DNA of 64,000 nt from the NCBI RefSeq assembly GCF_020618775.1, contig NZ_JAESVB010000016.1, forward strand, positions 17,165 to 81,164, written 5' to 3'. Within the stretch, counting starts at the first letter, position 1, and each line of letters starts with the position of its first letter. Position numbers and translations under genes: made by a program. Positions 1-8,251 of the stretch are shown in pieces. The notes below the pieces were generated by a model that worked only from the letters and a program-made list of their open reading frames with translations, was not told the DNA's origin and did no database searches. The DNA comes from Acidisoma silvae. Lineage in GTDB: Bacteria; Pseudomonadota; Alphaproteobacteria; Acetobacterales; Acetobacteraceae.

Positions 1-1344
1 CGCCGGCGCTTCAATAATGCGACGCATATGCTGAATGCGCTGATCTTCGCGCTCTCTCAGGTGCTGATCGCCGGCATCAATCTCTATGCGCTTGCCTTGA
101 TCATCCATCTTCTGCTTGGCTGGCCGCTGGCCTTCTCCATCGCGCTCGGTGCCGCCGTCGTTCTGGTCTATATCGTCGTCGGCGGCCTGTCGGCGGCCAT
201 CTATGGTGAAGTACTACAGTTCTTCGTCATTCTGGCGGGGCTTGCGCCTATCGTCATCATCGGCCTGCATCATGTCGGCGGCTGGAACGCTCTGGCGCAT
301 CACATGCCCGACACGACCCATCTCGACACCTGGGAGGGCACACAGGTCGGCCATTGGACCAATCCGCTGGGTGACTGGATTGGCCTTGCCATGGGCGAAG
401 GCTTCCTGCTCGCCTTCGGCTACTGGACAACCAATTTCGCCGAGGTGCAGCGGGCTCTTTCCGCCAATAGCCTAAATGCCGCGCGGCGCACGCCCATCAT
501 CGGCGCCCTGCCGAAACTGTTTCTGCCGCTCTTTACCGTTGTGCCCGGCATGATTGCGCTCGCCATCATTCCGCATCTGGGGCAGGCCAATGGCCCGTCC
601 TTCAATCAGGCGATCCCGAGCCTGATGGCGACGCTGCTGCCGAATGGCGTTCTGGGTCTTGCGGTGACTGCCCTGCTGGCCGGATTCATGGCCGGCATGG
701 CGGCCAATGTCAGCGGCTTCAACACGGTTTTCACCTATGACATCTGGCGCCCCTATGTGGTGCGCAACCGCAGCGACCACTACTACCTCAATATCGGCCG
801 CTGGGCGACGGTCATCGGCATCGTCGTCAGCGTCGGCACCGCCTTTATCGCGGCCTCCTACAACAACATCCAGAATTATATGCAGATGTTGTTTTCCTTC
901 TTCAACACCCCGTTGTTCACGGTGTTCCTGATCGGCGTATTGTGGCGGCGCACGACACCTTGGGCGGCATTCTGGGGCATGCTGGCGGGCAGCGCTTCCG
1001 CCGCCGTGGCGCATTTCGTAGCCCCGAGCATGGCTTGGTTCTATCAGGGCGGCATCATGCAGAACGCGCGCTTCAGCGCGCAGATGGCCAATTTCTACGG
1101 CGCCATCGCGGCCTTCATCGGGACTGCCGTTATCACCGTCGTCATCAGCACCTTCACCACGCCACGACCGGCCAGTGAGTTGAAAGGGCTTATCTGGGGC
1201 TTGCCCGATCCCAACTCACCCGACGCTGCCGAAGCGCTGCAAGGCACGCCGTGGTTTCGCTCGCCTGTGTTGCTCGGCATTCTTATGCTGATTGTGGTTG
1301 TCGCCGCCTCAATCGCCATCGTTATCTGGAGGGCCTCGCTGTGA
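1..1344 (+). CDS. Sodium:solute symporter (SSS family), 5' partial
   Basis: Inner-membrane Na+-coupled solute transporter of the SSS family. The reading frame is open through base 1, in frame with the Met codon at 28, so the real start lies left of the window and only the last 447 codons are present. The product is hydrophobic throughout, and the segment MAANVSGFNTVFTYDIW (around bases 700-750) is typical of the family. The stop overlaps the GTG of the next gene (GTGA), which implies translational coupling to a small membrane partner. Families of this kind carry sugars, amino acids, carboxylates or urea derivatives; the substrate cannot be read from the sequence. Family assignment is confident, substrate unknown. 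Confidence 0.85.
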   Translation, partial: RRRFNNATHMLNALIFALSQVLIAGINLYALALIIHLLLGWPLAFSIALGAAVVLVYIVVGGLSAAIYGEVLQFFVILAGLAPIVIIGLHHVGGWNALAHHMPDTTHLDTWEGTQVGHWTNPLGDWIGLAMGEGFLLAFGYWTTNFAEVQRALSANSLNAARRTPIIGALPKLFLPLFTVVPGMIALAIIPHLGQANGPSFNQAIPSLMATLLPNGVLGLAVTALLAGFMAGMAANVSGFNTVFTYDIWRPYVVRNRSDHYYLNIGRWATVIGIVVSVGTAFIAASYNNIQNYMQMLFSFFNTPLFTVFLIGVLWRRTTPWAAFWGMLAGSASAAVAHFVAPSMAWFYQGGIMQNARFSAQMANFYGAIAAFIGTAVITVVISTFTTPRPASELKGLIWGLPDPNSPDAAEALQGTPWFRSPVLLGILMLIVVVAASIAIVIWRASL

Positions 1345-1604
1345 ACCGTCCTGATTTAACCAATCCCACGACCGCCACCGAAGAAGGTGCGAGCGGCAAG
1401 CTGTTCGACTTGCGCGTGCTGATCGGCATCGTGCTGGGTATTTACGGCCTCATGCTGTTCGTGACAGGTCTGACCGACACCAAAGCCAGCCTCGCGAAAG
1501 CGGATGGCATTCCCATCAACCTTTGGTTCGGCGTTTTTCTGGTTGTGATCGCTGGCCTGTTCTTCGTCTGGCGACGCCTCGCCCCGATCCATCACAAAAC
1601 CTGA
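1341..1604 (+). CDS. Small two-helix membrane protein coupled to the symporter
   Basis: An 87-residue protein with two hydrophobic segments (about residues 25-43 and 61-79) separated by a short loop containing ADGIPINLW, ending in a basic tail. The start is the GTG at 1341, which overlaps the symporter stop by four bases. A longer ATG-initiated reading in the same frame would run inside the symporter gene and is not credible. Small membrane proteins of this shape often sit directly behind SSS genes and are inferred to be accessory subunits. Function is not established. The strong hairpin after the gene ends the transcript. Confidence 0.7.
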   Translation: MNRPDLTNPTTATEEGASGKLFDLRVLIGIVLGIYGLMLFVTGLTDTKASLAKADGIPINLWFGVFLVVIAGLFFVWRRLAPIHHKT

Positions 1605-1612
1605 CGCAGCAG

Positions 1613-1654
1613 GTAGCATCATCCACGCGCATCGCGGCGCATGGATGATGCTGC
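1613..1654. terminator. Bidirectional hairpin between convergent genes
   Basis: Inverted repeat with an 18-bp stem (1613-1630 against 1637-1654, two G-U type mismatches) and a 6-base loop. It lies between the symporter operon and the oppositely oriented aldose-epimerase-like gene, where a shared terminator is expected. There is no long T tract. Confidence 0.65.
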
Positions 1655-1659
1655 CGGTT

Positions 1660-2754
1660 TCAGGCCAGGAAACTACCGTCGAAATTCACCTCGGCTTCAC
1701 CGTCCGCCGTGCGGATGATCAGCCCCTTCCCACCTGCCTTGATCTCACGCACAGTCTCTGCGCCTACAATCCAATCGACGGCACCGATAACTGATCGAAT
1801 GGACAGATCACCGCCAAGCACAGCGGCTGTCGGGAAACCTCGTTCGCTCAGCCCATTCGGCGCCGCAGAGGCTTTGTGCCCAGCATTCATGAAAGCGCAG
1901 ACTTCCTCCACGCCCAGAACGCCAACGTGCCGGCCGTTCCAGGGCGGATAAAAGCGGCCACCGTTGGAATACCAAAGAATGGTAAAAGGCAAGGTTTTTG
2001 GCGACTTCAGCACCAAAGCCAGGTCACGCCGCTGCGGCCGTGCCGCGACACTCCAGCCCAGGCTATTGGCCGGGTCTTCCACCAGCATGACGAGATCGTC
2101 ATGCCTATCCGCGAGCGGGTAGCGAGCAAGATCGGCAGTTCTGCCATCGGCCATCGGAAATGCATGAATATCCGAGGACGATGATGGGTATCGCAGCAAA
2201 GACGTTCCCCGCGCCGGATCGGGCTCCAGAGCCGTCTCCGGCGTCATTGCCTCAAGCTTCGGCGAGAAGGACAGAAAAGCCTCTCCAGGCAGCGAAACCA
2301 TGGCATGATAGCCGACCGGCAGCTTGCCGCTGCCACCTTTGAAAATATGGTTCTGGTACAGGAAGGGGTGGTGGTCACGCAGCGTCAATTCCTTGACAAG
2401 TCTGGTACCCATGACATCGCGGTCGAGTTGGAAGCGCCCTGTCACACCCCTCTCAAAATGGCAAACCTCGACGAGGTGCCAAGAGCTATTCGCGGGCCAG
2501 CCGTGATAGGGCGCCGGCTCAACATCCGACAACGTGAAAGGAGCGCCGAAAAAATCGATCGACATGCGCCGCAGATGCGGGTCAGTTCCTTCGAACAGCG
2601 CGTCATCCTGACTATCGGCCCATGGCACGCGATGAAAAGGCGAAAGCACCCTGTCACCCTGCCTGATTGACAGAGAGGCTATCTGGCCAAGATCCAGATC
2701 GAGGTCTACTTGGATGCCTTCCGCTTCGAGACGAAAGCTGTCCTGTCTGGTCAA
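1660..2754 (-). CDS. Aldose 1-epimerase-like (galactose mutarotase fold) protein
   Basis: A 364-residue soluble protein resembling the galactose-mutarotase-like beta-sandwich family. Indications are the N-terminal pattern of alternating strands ending in a 'LSIRQGDRVLSPFHRVPWAD' type segment, a central 'LYQNHIFKGG', and the late motif TILWYSNGGRFYPPW, which looks like the sugar-binding end of such proteins. The start is TTG at 2754, placed by a GAGG eight bases upstream; no ATG lies nearby. If the fold is right it would bind or interconvert sugar anomers. Neighbours (GT87 glycosyltransferase) fit carbohydrate handling but do not identify a substrate. Could also be a non-catalytic sugar-binding relative. 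Confidence 0.55.
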   Translation of the reverse strand: MTRQDSFRLEAEGIQVDLDLDLGQIASLSIRQGDRVLSPFHRVPWADSQDDALFEGTDPHLRRMSIDFFGAPFTLSDVEPAPYHGWPANSSWHLVEVCHFERGVTGRFQLDRDVMGTRLVKELTLRDHHPFLYQNHIFKGGSGKLPVGYHAMVSLPGEAFLSFSPKLEAMTPETALEPDPARGTSLLRYPSSSSDIHAFPMADGRTADLARYPLADRHDDLVMLVEDPANSLGWSVAARPQRRDLALVLKSPKTLPFTILWYSNGGRFYPPWNGRHVGVLGVEEVCAFMNAGHKASAAPNGLSERGFPTAAVLGGDLSIRSVIGAVDWIVGAETVREIKAGGKGLIIRTADGEAEVNFDGSFLA

Positions 2755-2896
2755 GTCGCAATCCTCGTTTTCGTTATCAATCGCGTGCGAGGATAGACCT
2801 TCAGACCGGACTGTCGATAGCCACTCAGAGACTGTCGGTCATAAGGAGGCTGTCATGGCGTTTGTTTGTATAGAGCAGCCGCTGAAGCCAAATCAC

Positions 2897-4129
2897 TCAG
2901 GTTACTGCCAGACGTCCCTTGCGAAAACAGCGCAGCGCACATATCGCAAGCAGCAATACCCCCGGCAGAAGTCCAAGCGGAACCCCAAAATGCTCTGCAA
3001 TACCTGACGCCAAGACACTAATGGCGTAAATTGCCACGAAAGCGAGCTTTTCGCCGCGAAGCAAACCTTCCTGGCGCAGGCCCGCAACCAGCCATGCCAT
3101 TGCAACCATAGCCATCAACAGATCATACACAAGGGCGAGCGGAACGACCAAAAGCGTTCCCGCGATCAGCGACGCGCCGCGGATTGCCGGCCTTGTATCG
3201 GATCGCCAGATCCACCCGACCAATATCGCCACTGCGACAGACACGATGATCTGGACGTCATAAGCCAAGGCGGGCGGAAGTGACATCAATCTTGCCGCAC
3301 CGAACGGTGTGATGAAAAATTTGAAGGGGATGCGGCCGCTCTGATACATCAAAGGTGAAGCGGCGAAACCATGCCAGAAGGCCAGCCAGGTCGCGGACCC
3401 AAACATCGCCCAGGACAACCCCACTGTCGCCAGGACTGAAATCACCGCCCCAAAGATTGCACGCCAATAGCCGCCAACAATCAGCACAAGCGGGATGAGG
3501 ATACCAAAATGCGGCTTATAGCAAATAAGACCGAACATCAGGCCCGCAACAATGGGACGACGTTCAAGAAAAACCGAGCCCAGAGCTAGTAACGCCGCCG
3601 TCAGAAATGAATTCTGGCCCCAGCCCAATACGAAGAATGTCACAGGGAACGACAGTACCGGTATCATCCATCGCCATCCCTTTGCCCCCAAAATCGCACG
3701 CAAAGCGGCAAGGTAAAGTGTCAGGGTAACGGTATCGAAAACCACGAACGACAAAAGATAGGGGAGCCGAGCAAGCAGCGAACACACAAGGAGAAAGACG
3801 GGTGGATAAAAGAAAAACACATATTGAATACCCGGCTGGGTCGCGGCTACCTCTGCCGCATAATGCGCAGCGTGGTTATAGGCCATTGGCGCTTGACCAA
3901 TATTGGCCAGATGGCCTGCCGCGTAAAAGCTAACGTAATCCGTGGTCCCTGGCTTAACTTTCGTAATCAAGCCATGAGTGCCGAGAACCAAGAAAATAAA
4001 TACGCAAATTTCCTGGACGAGAAGGATGGTACACCACCGCATCATCGATGCCTGGTTTAGACCAAAAAGACGCGGCCGAGGCTTTATAGCCGCTGGAACA
4101 CCGCCTTCCCTTGGCAAATTCAGACTCAC
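2897..4129 (-). CDS. GT87-family (DUF2029-like) membrane glycosyltransferase
   Basis: Polytopic inner-membrane protein of 410 residues with roughly ten hydrophobic helices. An early periplasmic-facing segment contains GTTDYVSFYAAG (about residues 61-72), and the helix segment GWGQNSFLTAALLALGS together with CYKPHFGILIP is characteristic of GT87/DUF2029 proteins such as mycobacterial mannosyltransferases, which use polyprenyl-phosphate sugars. The start is a GTG at 4129 with GGAGG five bases upstream. That GTG overlaps the TGA of a short upstream frame. Likely role: transfer of a sugar from a lipid carrier to an envelope glycan; acceptor unknown. Confidence 0.7.
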   Translation of the reverse strand: MSLNLPREGGVPAAIKPRPRLFGLNQASMMRWCTILLVQEICVFIFLVLGTHGLITKVKPGTTDYVSFYAAGHLANIGQAPMAYNHAAHYAAEVAATQPGIQYVFFFYPPVFLLVCSLLARLPYLLSFVVFDTVTLTLYLAALRAILGAKGWRWMIPVLSFPVTFFVLGWGQNSFLTAALLALGSVFLERRPIVAGLMFGLICYKPHFGILIPLVLIVGGYWRAIFGAVISVLATVGLSWAMFGSATWLAFWHGFAASPLMYQSGRIPFKFFITPFGAARLMSLPPALAYDVQIIVSVAVAILVGWIWRSDTRPAIRGASLIAGTLLVVPLALVYDLLMAMVAMAWLVAGLRQEGLLRGEKLAFVAIYAISVLASGIAEHFGVPLGLLPGVLLLAICALRCFRKGRLAVT

Positions 4130-4521
4130 GCCTGCCTCCGCGCCAAATGGCCTTTATCCGCATTGTAATAAAGCCCCTGGATTACCGAGGCTGGCACGAG
4201 ATGACGGGTAATAATATCTTGTACACTAAACAGGGCACTTGGTTGGAAGAACCGCTGCATTGCGGGAACAGTAATATTGTTGATCTGGTCTTGATCAATC
4301 GGAAATCTTTGCAAGCGGATCAAGCTGAATATCCTGTGCCGGCACCATCGAGAGCGATGTGATGTCGTGAAATTTAAGCCCCTCAAAATACGCATTGCAC
4401 GATCTGGATCGTCAATCAACACGCCGTCGGCGGCCGCACGTTCCAGCCGCGTCGCCCGCTTTTCTCCAGCGCAGAAGCGCGTCTTAGTCCACCGCTGTTG
4501 ATGCCCGGCAATCGAAAAAGC
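4126..4521 (-). pseudogene. Possible remnant of a glycerophosphodiesterase-like gene upstream of GT87
   Basis: The 437 bases between the GT87 start and the aldolase stop hold one open frame without a convincing ATG or upstream ribosome site. Its middle reads AAADGVLIDDPDRAMRILRG (about 4365-4435), which resembles the C-terminal end of glycerophosphodiester phosphodiesterases. Residues after it match nothing I recognise. The frame ends in a TGA that overlaps the GT87 GTG by the usual four bases, so an upstream cistron may once have been coupled to it. Interpretation as a 5'-truncated remnant is inference and weak. Confidence 0.25.
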
Positions 4522-4566
4522 TTAGACAGCCCGGGGGCGGCTGCCCCCCCCGTACCGTCGCCCGGA

Positions 4567-5484
4567 TTAGATGCTGACGCCGCTACGCGGGTCTTGTGCC
4601 AATACCTGCAGGACGAGCGCCAATTCGGCGATAGCCGCATCAGAAATTTCCTGCAAAGGCTTGCGGACCTGCCCCCCCTTGAAGCCGCGCTGGCGCATTG
4701 CCGCTTTTACGAATTGCGGTTGGCCATGAAGACGCGCAAGGGCACGGAAGCCATACCAAAGCCGATGCAAGTCGCAAGCGGCTTTCGCATCGCCAGCCTC
4801 GATCGCGCGGTAGGTTGCCAGAATAAGCTCGGGAAGCGCTCCGGAATTGGTGGAACTTGTGCCGTCAAACCCCGCCATCATCGGCCCCAGAAAGGCAAGG
4901 TCTGAGGCACAGAAAAGCCGGATGCGCCCACCGACCCGATTGGCGATGCGGTCGATCGCAGTCGGATTTAAGTCTCCCTGCTTCAAACCGACGACGCCCG
5001 GAATGTCCGCCAGTTCTTCGATGACGGAGGGCGACAGCGTAATGCCGATGCCAGGCGCATTGTAGATGATGGCACCTGTCTTGGAGAGCGGGATCATCTC
5101 CTTAAAGAATGCGACGATTTGGGCGTCTGTAATCTCGGACACATAGGGCGGGGTAATCATCGGAACGCCGCCGAGGTCACCGGCCAGCACGGTAAGGTCG
5201 TGCACCACCCGTGCGTCGGAACCCGCACTGCACAGCATGACCGGCACGCGGTCACCGGCGATGTCCATGACGGCGCGAAACAGATCGGCGCGCTCCTCTG
5301 TGGTCATGGTCGGAAATTCGCCATAGGTGCCGCCGATCAGCAGCCCATCAAAGCCAAGGCCGATGACGCGCTCCACGTTCTCCGCGAGAGCGGCGATATC
5401 CATTTCGCCCTGCGCCGTGAAGGGCGTCACGGTGATATTAAAAAGGCCGCGCAGACGCTCGGCGGATTCGCTTCTGTCTTTCAT
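4567..5484 (-). CDS. DapA-family class I aldolase (dihydrodipicolinate synthase / N-acetylneuraminate lyase superfamily)
   Basis: A 305-residue TIM-barrel Schiff-base lyase or dehydratase. Visible features are GGTYGEF at residues 51-57 (equivalent to the GTTGE carboxylate-binding motif), Tyr141 in YNAPG (catalytic Tyr) and Lys168 in GLKQG (Schiff-base Lys). The start is the ATG at 5484 preceded by GAGAG; a frame extension toward 5907 is only the antisense of the neighbouring regulator remnant. Relatives next to an aldehyde dehydrogenase often dehydrate 2-keto-3-deoxy sugar acids to alpha-ketoglutaric semialdehyde, and an ALDH follows at 6133, so a sugar-acid or hydroxyproline-type route is a reasonable inference. 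True dapA function is unlikely in this catabolic context. Confidence 0.8.
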   Translation of the reverse strand: MKDRSESAERLRGLFNITVTPFTAQGEMDIAALAENVERVIGLGFDGLLIGGTYGEFPTMTTEERADLFRAVMDIAGDRVPVMLCSAGSDARVVHDLTVLAGDLGGVPMITPPYVSEITDAQIVAFFKEMIPLSKTGAIIYNAPGIGITLSPSVIEELADIPGVVGLKQGDLNPTAIDRIANRVGGRIRLFCASDLAFLGPMMAGFDGTSSTNSGALPELILATYRAIEAGDAKAACDLHRLWYGFRALARLHGQPQFVKAAMRQRGFKGGQVRKPLQEISDAAIAELALVLQVLAQDPRSGVSI

Positions 5485-5642
5485 GACATCACTCTCTTGG
5501 TTCAAGCACGCCGAGGGCATGCTGTCAGAAAAGCGCCCCACAACCCGCCAAGCGGGCCCGGCGGCAGGTCCGGGACAGCGTGAATGCGAGGCCGCGCCGC
5601 GCGGGCTTACTGATATTGCGCAGCTTATTGTTCGATTTGGCA

Positions 5643-5656
5643 GATAGTGTACATTA
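5643..5656. promoter_or_regulatory. Operator-like palindrome between aldolase and GntR remnant
   Basis: ATAGTGTACATTAT is a near-palindrome centred on GTAC, in the divergent gap between the DapA-like gene and the GntR remnant. AT-rich palindromes of this form are typical autoregulatory targets of GntR proteins. It differs from the GTGATCAC sites found elsewhere. Assignment is inference from position and symmetry. Confidence 0.35.
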
Positions 5657-5706
5657 TGTCCATGGCCAGCTCGCGCCCCTGACGTCCATCCCGCCATTCC
5701 CAACTC

Positions 5707-6090
5707 ATGCAGCGGTTCGTCGATCTGGCGGCCCAGCAGAACTGGCCGGAAGGTCAGCGCGTGACAGAAGTGGAACTTGCCGAGCAAGTGCAGGCGCCCG
5801 GCACGCCCATCCGCGCGATACTGGCGGATCACCGTCACTTGCTGGATAGGCTGCGCGAGAAAATCCGCACGCCAATTGTGATCTTTAACCTCGACGCGCG
5901 CTTTCATGAGGCGATCGCAAGTGTCGACCGGAACCCGATCATTCTCACTGTTGTGCGGCAGCAGAACGCCCTGCGCCGCCTTTTGGAAGTTCGCAGCTAC
6001 AGCGGCCAGGCCCGCGTCAGGGCCTGGGAGCCATCGTCCCTACGTAAGTCCGCAAAAATCCCACCGGCCGCATTGCGGCCCTTTAGATAA
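5707..6090 (+). pseudogene. Decayed GntR/FCD transcriptional regulator
   Basis: The 127-codon frame carries two recognisable pieces of an FCD-type GntR regulator, whose family length is about 220-250 residues. Residues 12-38 look like the winged helix (GQRVTEVELAEQV followed by TPIRAIL, compare the usual SRTPVREAL). The text then jumps straight into the FCD domain (NLDARFHEAIASVDRNPI, then QQNALRRLLEVRSYS). The wing, the first half of the FCD domain and the C-terminus are missing. It sits between the divergent DapA-like gene and an ALDH, where an intact regulator would be expected to control both. Read as a pseudogene produced by internal deletions; a short expressed protein cannot be excluded. 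Confidence 0.7.
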
Positions 6091-6098
6091 TGGTGTCA

Positions 6099-6110
6099 TT
6101 GTGATCACTA
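6099..6110. promoter_or_regulatory. GTGATCAC operator, copy 1 (upstream of ALDH)
   Basis: TTGTGATCACTA contains the 8-bp palindrome GTGATCAC at 6101-6108, about 25 bases before the ALDH start. The same core recurs at 11466, 20495 and 21500 in front of other catabolic genes. This copy has the weakest flank match. Confidence 0.5.
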
Positions 6111-6132
6111 TTTATAGCAAGAAGGGGCTGTC

Positions 6133-7563
6133 ATGGCATCGGATTATAGAAAGTTTTACATTGACGGCGCTTTCGTCGATCCGATCGAGGCGCGTCCCCT
6201 GGGGGTCATTAACCCGGCGACCGAGCAGGTTTTTGCCACCATCTCGCTCGGCAGCGCCCAGGACGTAGACCGCGCCGTAGCGGCCGCTCGAACCGCTTTC
6301 GAGACGTTTTCCCAGACGACCCGCGACGAACGTCTGGCGCTGCTGGAGCGGATGCTGGAGATCTACAAGCGCCGCTACGAGGATATGGCCCAGGCGATCA
6401 GTCAGGAAATGGGCTCCCCTATCGCCCGCGCCAGAGATTCACAGGCTTTCGCTGGCCAAGGCCATCTGGAAGCACTGATCGAATCCTTCAAGGCTTTCGC
6501 ATTTGATGAAAAGCGCGGCACGACGGTCGTGACTCATGAGCCGGTCGGTGTCGTGGCCCTGATCACGCCTTGGAACTGGCCTATGAACCAGATCATGTGC
6601 AAAGTGGCGCCTGCCTTGGCCGCCGGCTGCACCATGGTGCTCAAGCCCTCCGAAATCGCACCGATCTCCGGCATGGTCTTTGCCGAAATCATGCATGAGG
6701 CGGGCGTGCCCAAGGGCGTGTTCAATCTCGTGAATGGTACCGGGCCGGACGTGGGTGCGGCGATGTCCTCCCATCCCGATATCGACATGGTCTCCTTTAC
6801 CGGTTCAACCCGCGCGGGCACGGACGTGGCGCGCAATGCGGCCGCCACCGTCAAGCGCGTGGCACAGGAACTGGGCGGCAAGTCCGCCAATATCGTGTTG
6901 CCCGACGCCGATCTGGAACAGGCGGTGAGCCAGGGCGTGCTTGGCTGTTTCGGCAATACGGGACAGTCCTGCGATGCGCCGACGCGCATGCTGGTCCCAG
7001 CCAACAAGCACGATGCGGCGCTGGAGATTGCCCGCAAGACAGCGCTGGCCGTGGTCACCGGCGACCCGCGCGACGAAGCGACGGAATTGGGGCCGCTGGT
7101 GAGCGATGTGCAGTTCAATAAGGTGCAGGCCCTGATCGAGGCCGGCATTGCCGAAGGTGCGACGCTTGTCGCCGGTGGCCCGGGCAAGCCTGACGGCTTG
7201 AACGCCGGTTATTTCGTGAAGCCAACTGTCTTCGGCAATGTTCAGCCCGGCATGCGTATCGAGCGGGAAGAGATTTTCGGGCCGGTCCTGGCGATTATTC
7301 CTTACGAGACGGTGGAGCAGGCCATCGCCATCGCGAATGACACACCTTACGGCCTTGCCGCTTATGTGCAGGGAACCGACATGGCCGAGGCGCGACGCGT
7401 CGCGCGCCGCCTGCGTGCCGGCGCGATCCAAATCAATTATCCGGACTGGGATCTGTTTGCGCCTTTCGGCGGCTATAAGCAGTCTGGCAATGGCCGTGAA
7501 TATGCTGATTTCGGCCTGCGTGATTTCATGGAAATCAAAGGCATCATCGGCTACGGCGACTGA
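6133..7563 (+). CDS. Aldehyde dehydrogenase (NAD(P)+-dependent)
   Basis: A 476-residue soluble ALDH. Landmarks: ITPWNWP with catalytic-site Asn148, Lys171 in LKPSE for cofactor binding, the SFTGSTRAG turn at 221-229, Glu246 in QELGGK as general base and the nucleophile Cys280 in NTGQSCDAPTRM. Length is normal for the family. The start is the ATG at 6133 in ATAGCAAGAAGGGGCTGTC-ATG context, with AAGG at a workable distance. It lies beside the DapA-like aldolase, so oxidation of a semialdehyde made by that route is plausible. A GTGATCAC site just upstream suggests it shares a regulator with the 9.5-21.5 kb block. Exact aldehyde not predictable. Confidence 0.88.
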   Translation: MASDYRKFYIDGAFVDPIEARPLGVINPATEQVFATISLGSAQDVDRAVAAARTAFETFSQTTRDERLALLERMLEIYKRRYEDMAQAISQEMGSPIARARDSQAFAGQGHLEALIESFKAFAFDEKRGTTVVTHEPVGVVALITPWNWPMNQIMCKVAPALAAGCTMVLKPSEIAPISGMVFAEIMHEAGVPKGVFNLVNGTGPDVGAAMSSHPDIDMVSFTGSTRAGTDVARNAAATVKRVAQELGGKSANIVLPDADLEQAVSQGVLGCFGNTGQSCDAPTRMLVPANKHDAALEIARKTALAVVTGDPRDEATELGPLVSDVQFNKVQALIEAGIAEGATLVAGGPGKPDGLNAGYFVKPTVFGNVQPGMRIEREEIFGPVLAIIPYETVEQAIAIANDTPYGLAAYVQGTDMAEARRVARRLRAGAIQINYPDWDLFAPFGGYKQSGNGREYADFGLRDFMEIKGIIGYGD

Positions 7564-7576
7564 CCTTTCTGACAGC

Positions 7577-7614
7577 GAAATTACCCGGCGCCGTTGGGGC
7601 ACCGGGTGATTTCC
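7577..7614. terminator. Bidirectional terminator-like hairpin
   Basis: Stem AAATTACCCGGCGCC against GGGCACCGGGTGATTT with a short loop, located between the ALDH stop and the convergent small secreted protein gene. AT-rich ends give short A and T runs on both strands. Confidence 0.6.
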
Positions 7615-7654
7615 CTGATTATCTCAGTCTCTCGCTATACAAAGTTCAGTGCGC

Positions 7655-7978
7655 TTACTGATATCCACCGTCAGGCAGGCGACCGTGATAGATCGTGTTG
7701 CGGCAATTGCCCCAGGGTCCGCGCCAATAGCCGGGCGGGCAGCCGTCATACCGCATCGCATAGCCGCCGCCCGGCATATTGCCGCTATAGGGCGTGCCTC
7801 GGCAATGCCCCCAGGGCCCGCGCCATTGCCCGGCGGGACAGCCCTCAGCAACGCGCTCGATCTGCATGGACTGGATTGACGCGCCGCTAGAAAAGACGCT
7901 CGGAATTACTGGTGCTGCGTAAGAATTTACTGAAAAAAAAAACAGACCTGCTGCCACGATGGAGGAAGATCGGATCAT
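7655..7978 (-). CDS. Small secreted protein with two WRGPWG/C repeats (GCG_CRPN-like)
   Basis: A 107-residue precursor. Residues 1-21 form a Sec signal peptide, probably cut near NSYA-AP. The mature part has two copies of a Gly/Trp/Cys repeat: CPAGQWRGPWGHCRGTPYSG (about 46-65) and CPPGYWRGPWGNCRNTIYHG (about 79-98), each ending in a PxGGY segment. This resembles alphaproteobacterial proteins annotated as GCG_CRPN prefix-to-repeats domain proteins, though the CRPN end is changed to CRxT. Function of the family is unknown; the four Cys could form disulfides in the periplasm. Start ATG 7978 with AGG upstream. It seems to be transcribed alone. Confidence 0.65.
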   Translation of the reverse strand: MIRSSSIVAAGLFFFSVNSYAAPVIPSVFSSGASIQSMQIERVAEGCPAGQWRGPWGHCRGTPYSGNMPGGGYAMRYDGCPPGYWRGPWGNCRNTIYHGRLPDGGYQ

Positions 7979-8041
7979 TTTATTTGCCTGCTTCAGAAGA
8001 CGTTTTGACCTCGTCTTTATACACCTCCGTCTAAATTGTTG

Positions 8042-8060
8042 TTATGCAATTGACGCATAA
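8042..8060. promoter_or_regulatory. Small inverted repeat upstream of the secreted protein gene
   Basis: TTATGC (8042-8047) and GCATAA (8055-8060) flank AATTGAC in the AT-rich 273-base gap 7979-8251. It lies about 65-80 bases upstream of the 7978 start and could be an operator. I see no gene in this gap. Confidence 0.25.
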
Positions 8061-8251
8061 TTGACAGATCACCCATGTTTTGCACACAAATGATAACAAG
8101 CGTCATTAAAGACAGTGCTTCGTAACCGGCATTTCCGTATCCGATTGCCACTGCAATGTTATGCTATATCATCGCAGTCTTGGCTGTTTCATGCCGGATA
8201 ATAGGTATCAGCAACCCGAATACGCAGCTGTCTTCTGGAAGCTGACCGATT

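Noticed and set aside
472..1014. 180-codon minus-strand frame opposite the symporter
   Set aside because: Arg/His-rich antisense translation of a well-supported gene; no ribosome site.
5485..5907. N-terminal extension of the DapA-like protein
   Set aside because: It reads antisense through the GntR remnant; the aldolase fold starts at 5484 with its own ribosome site.
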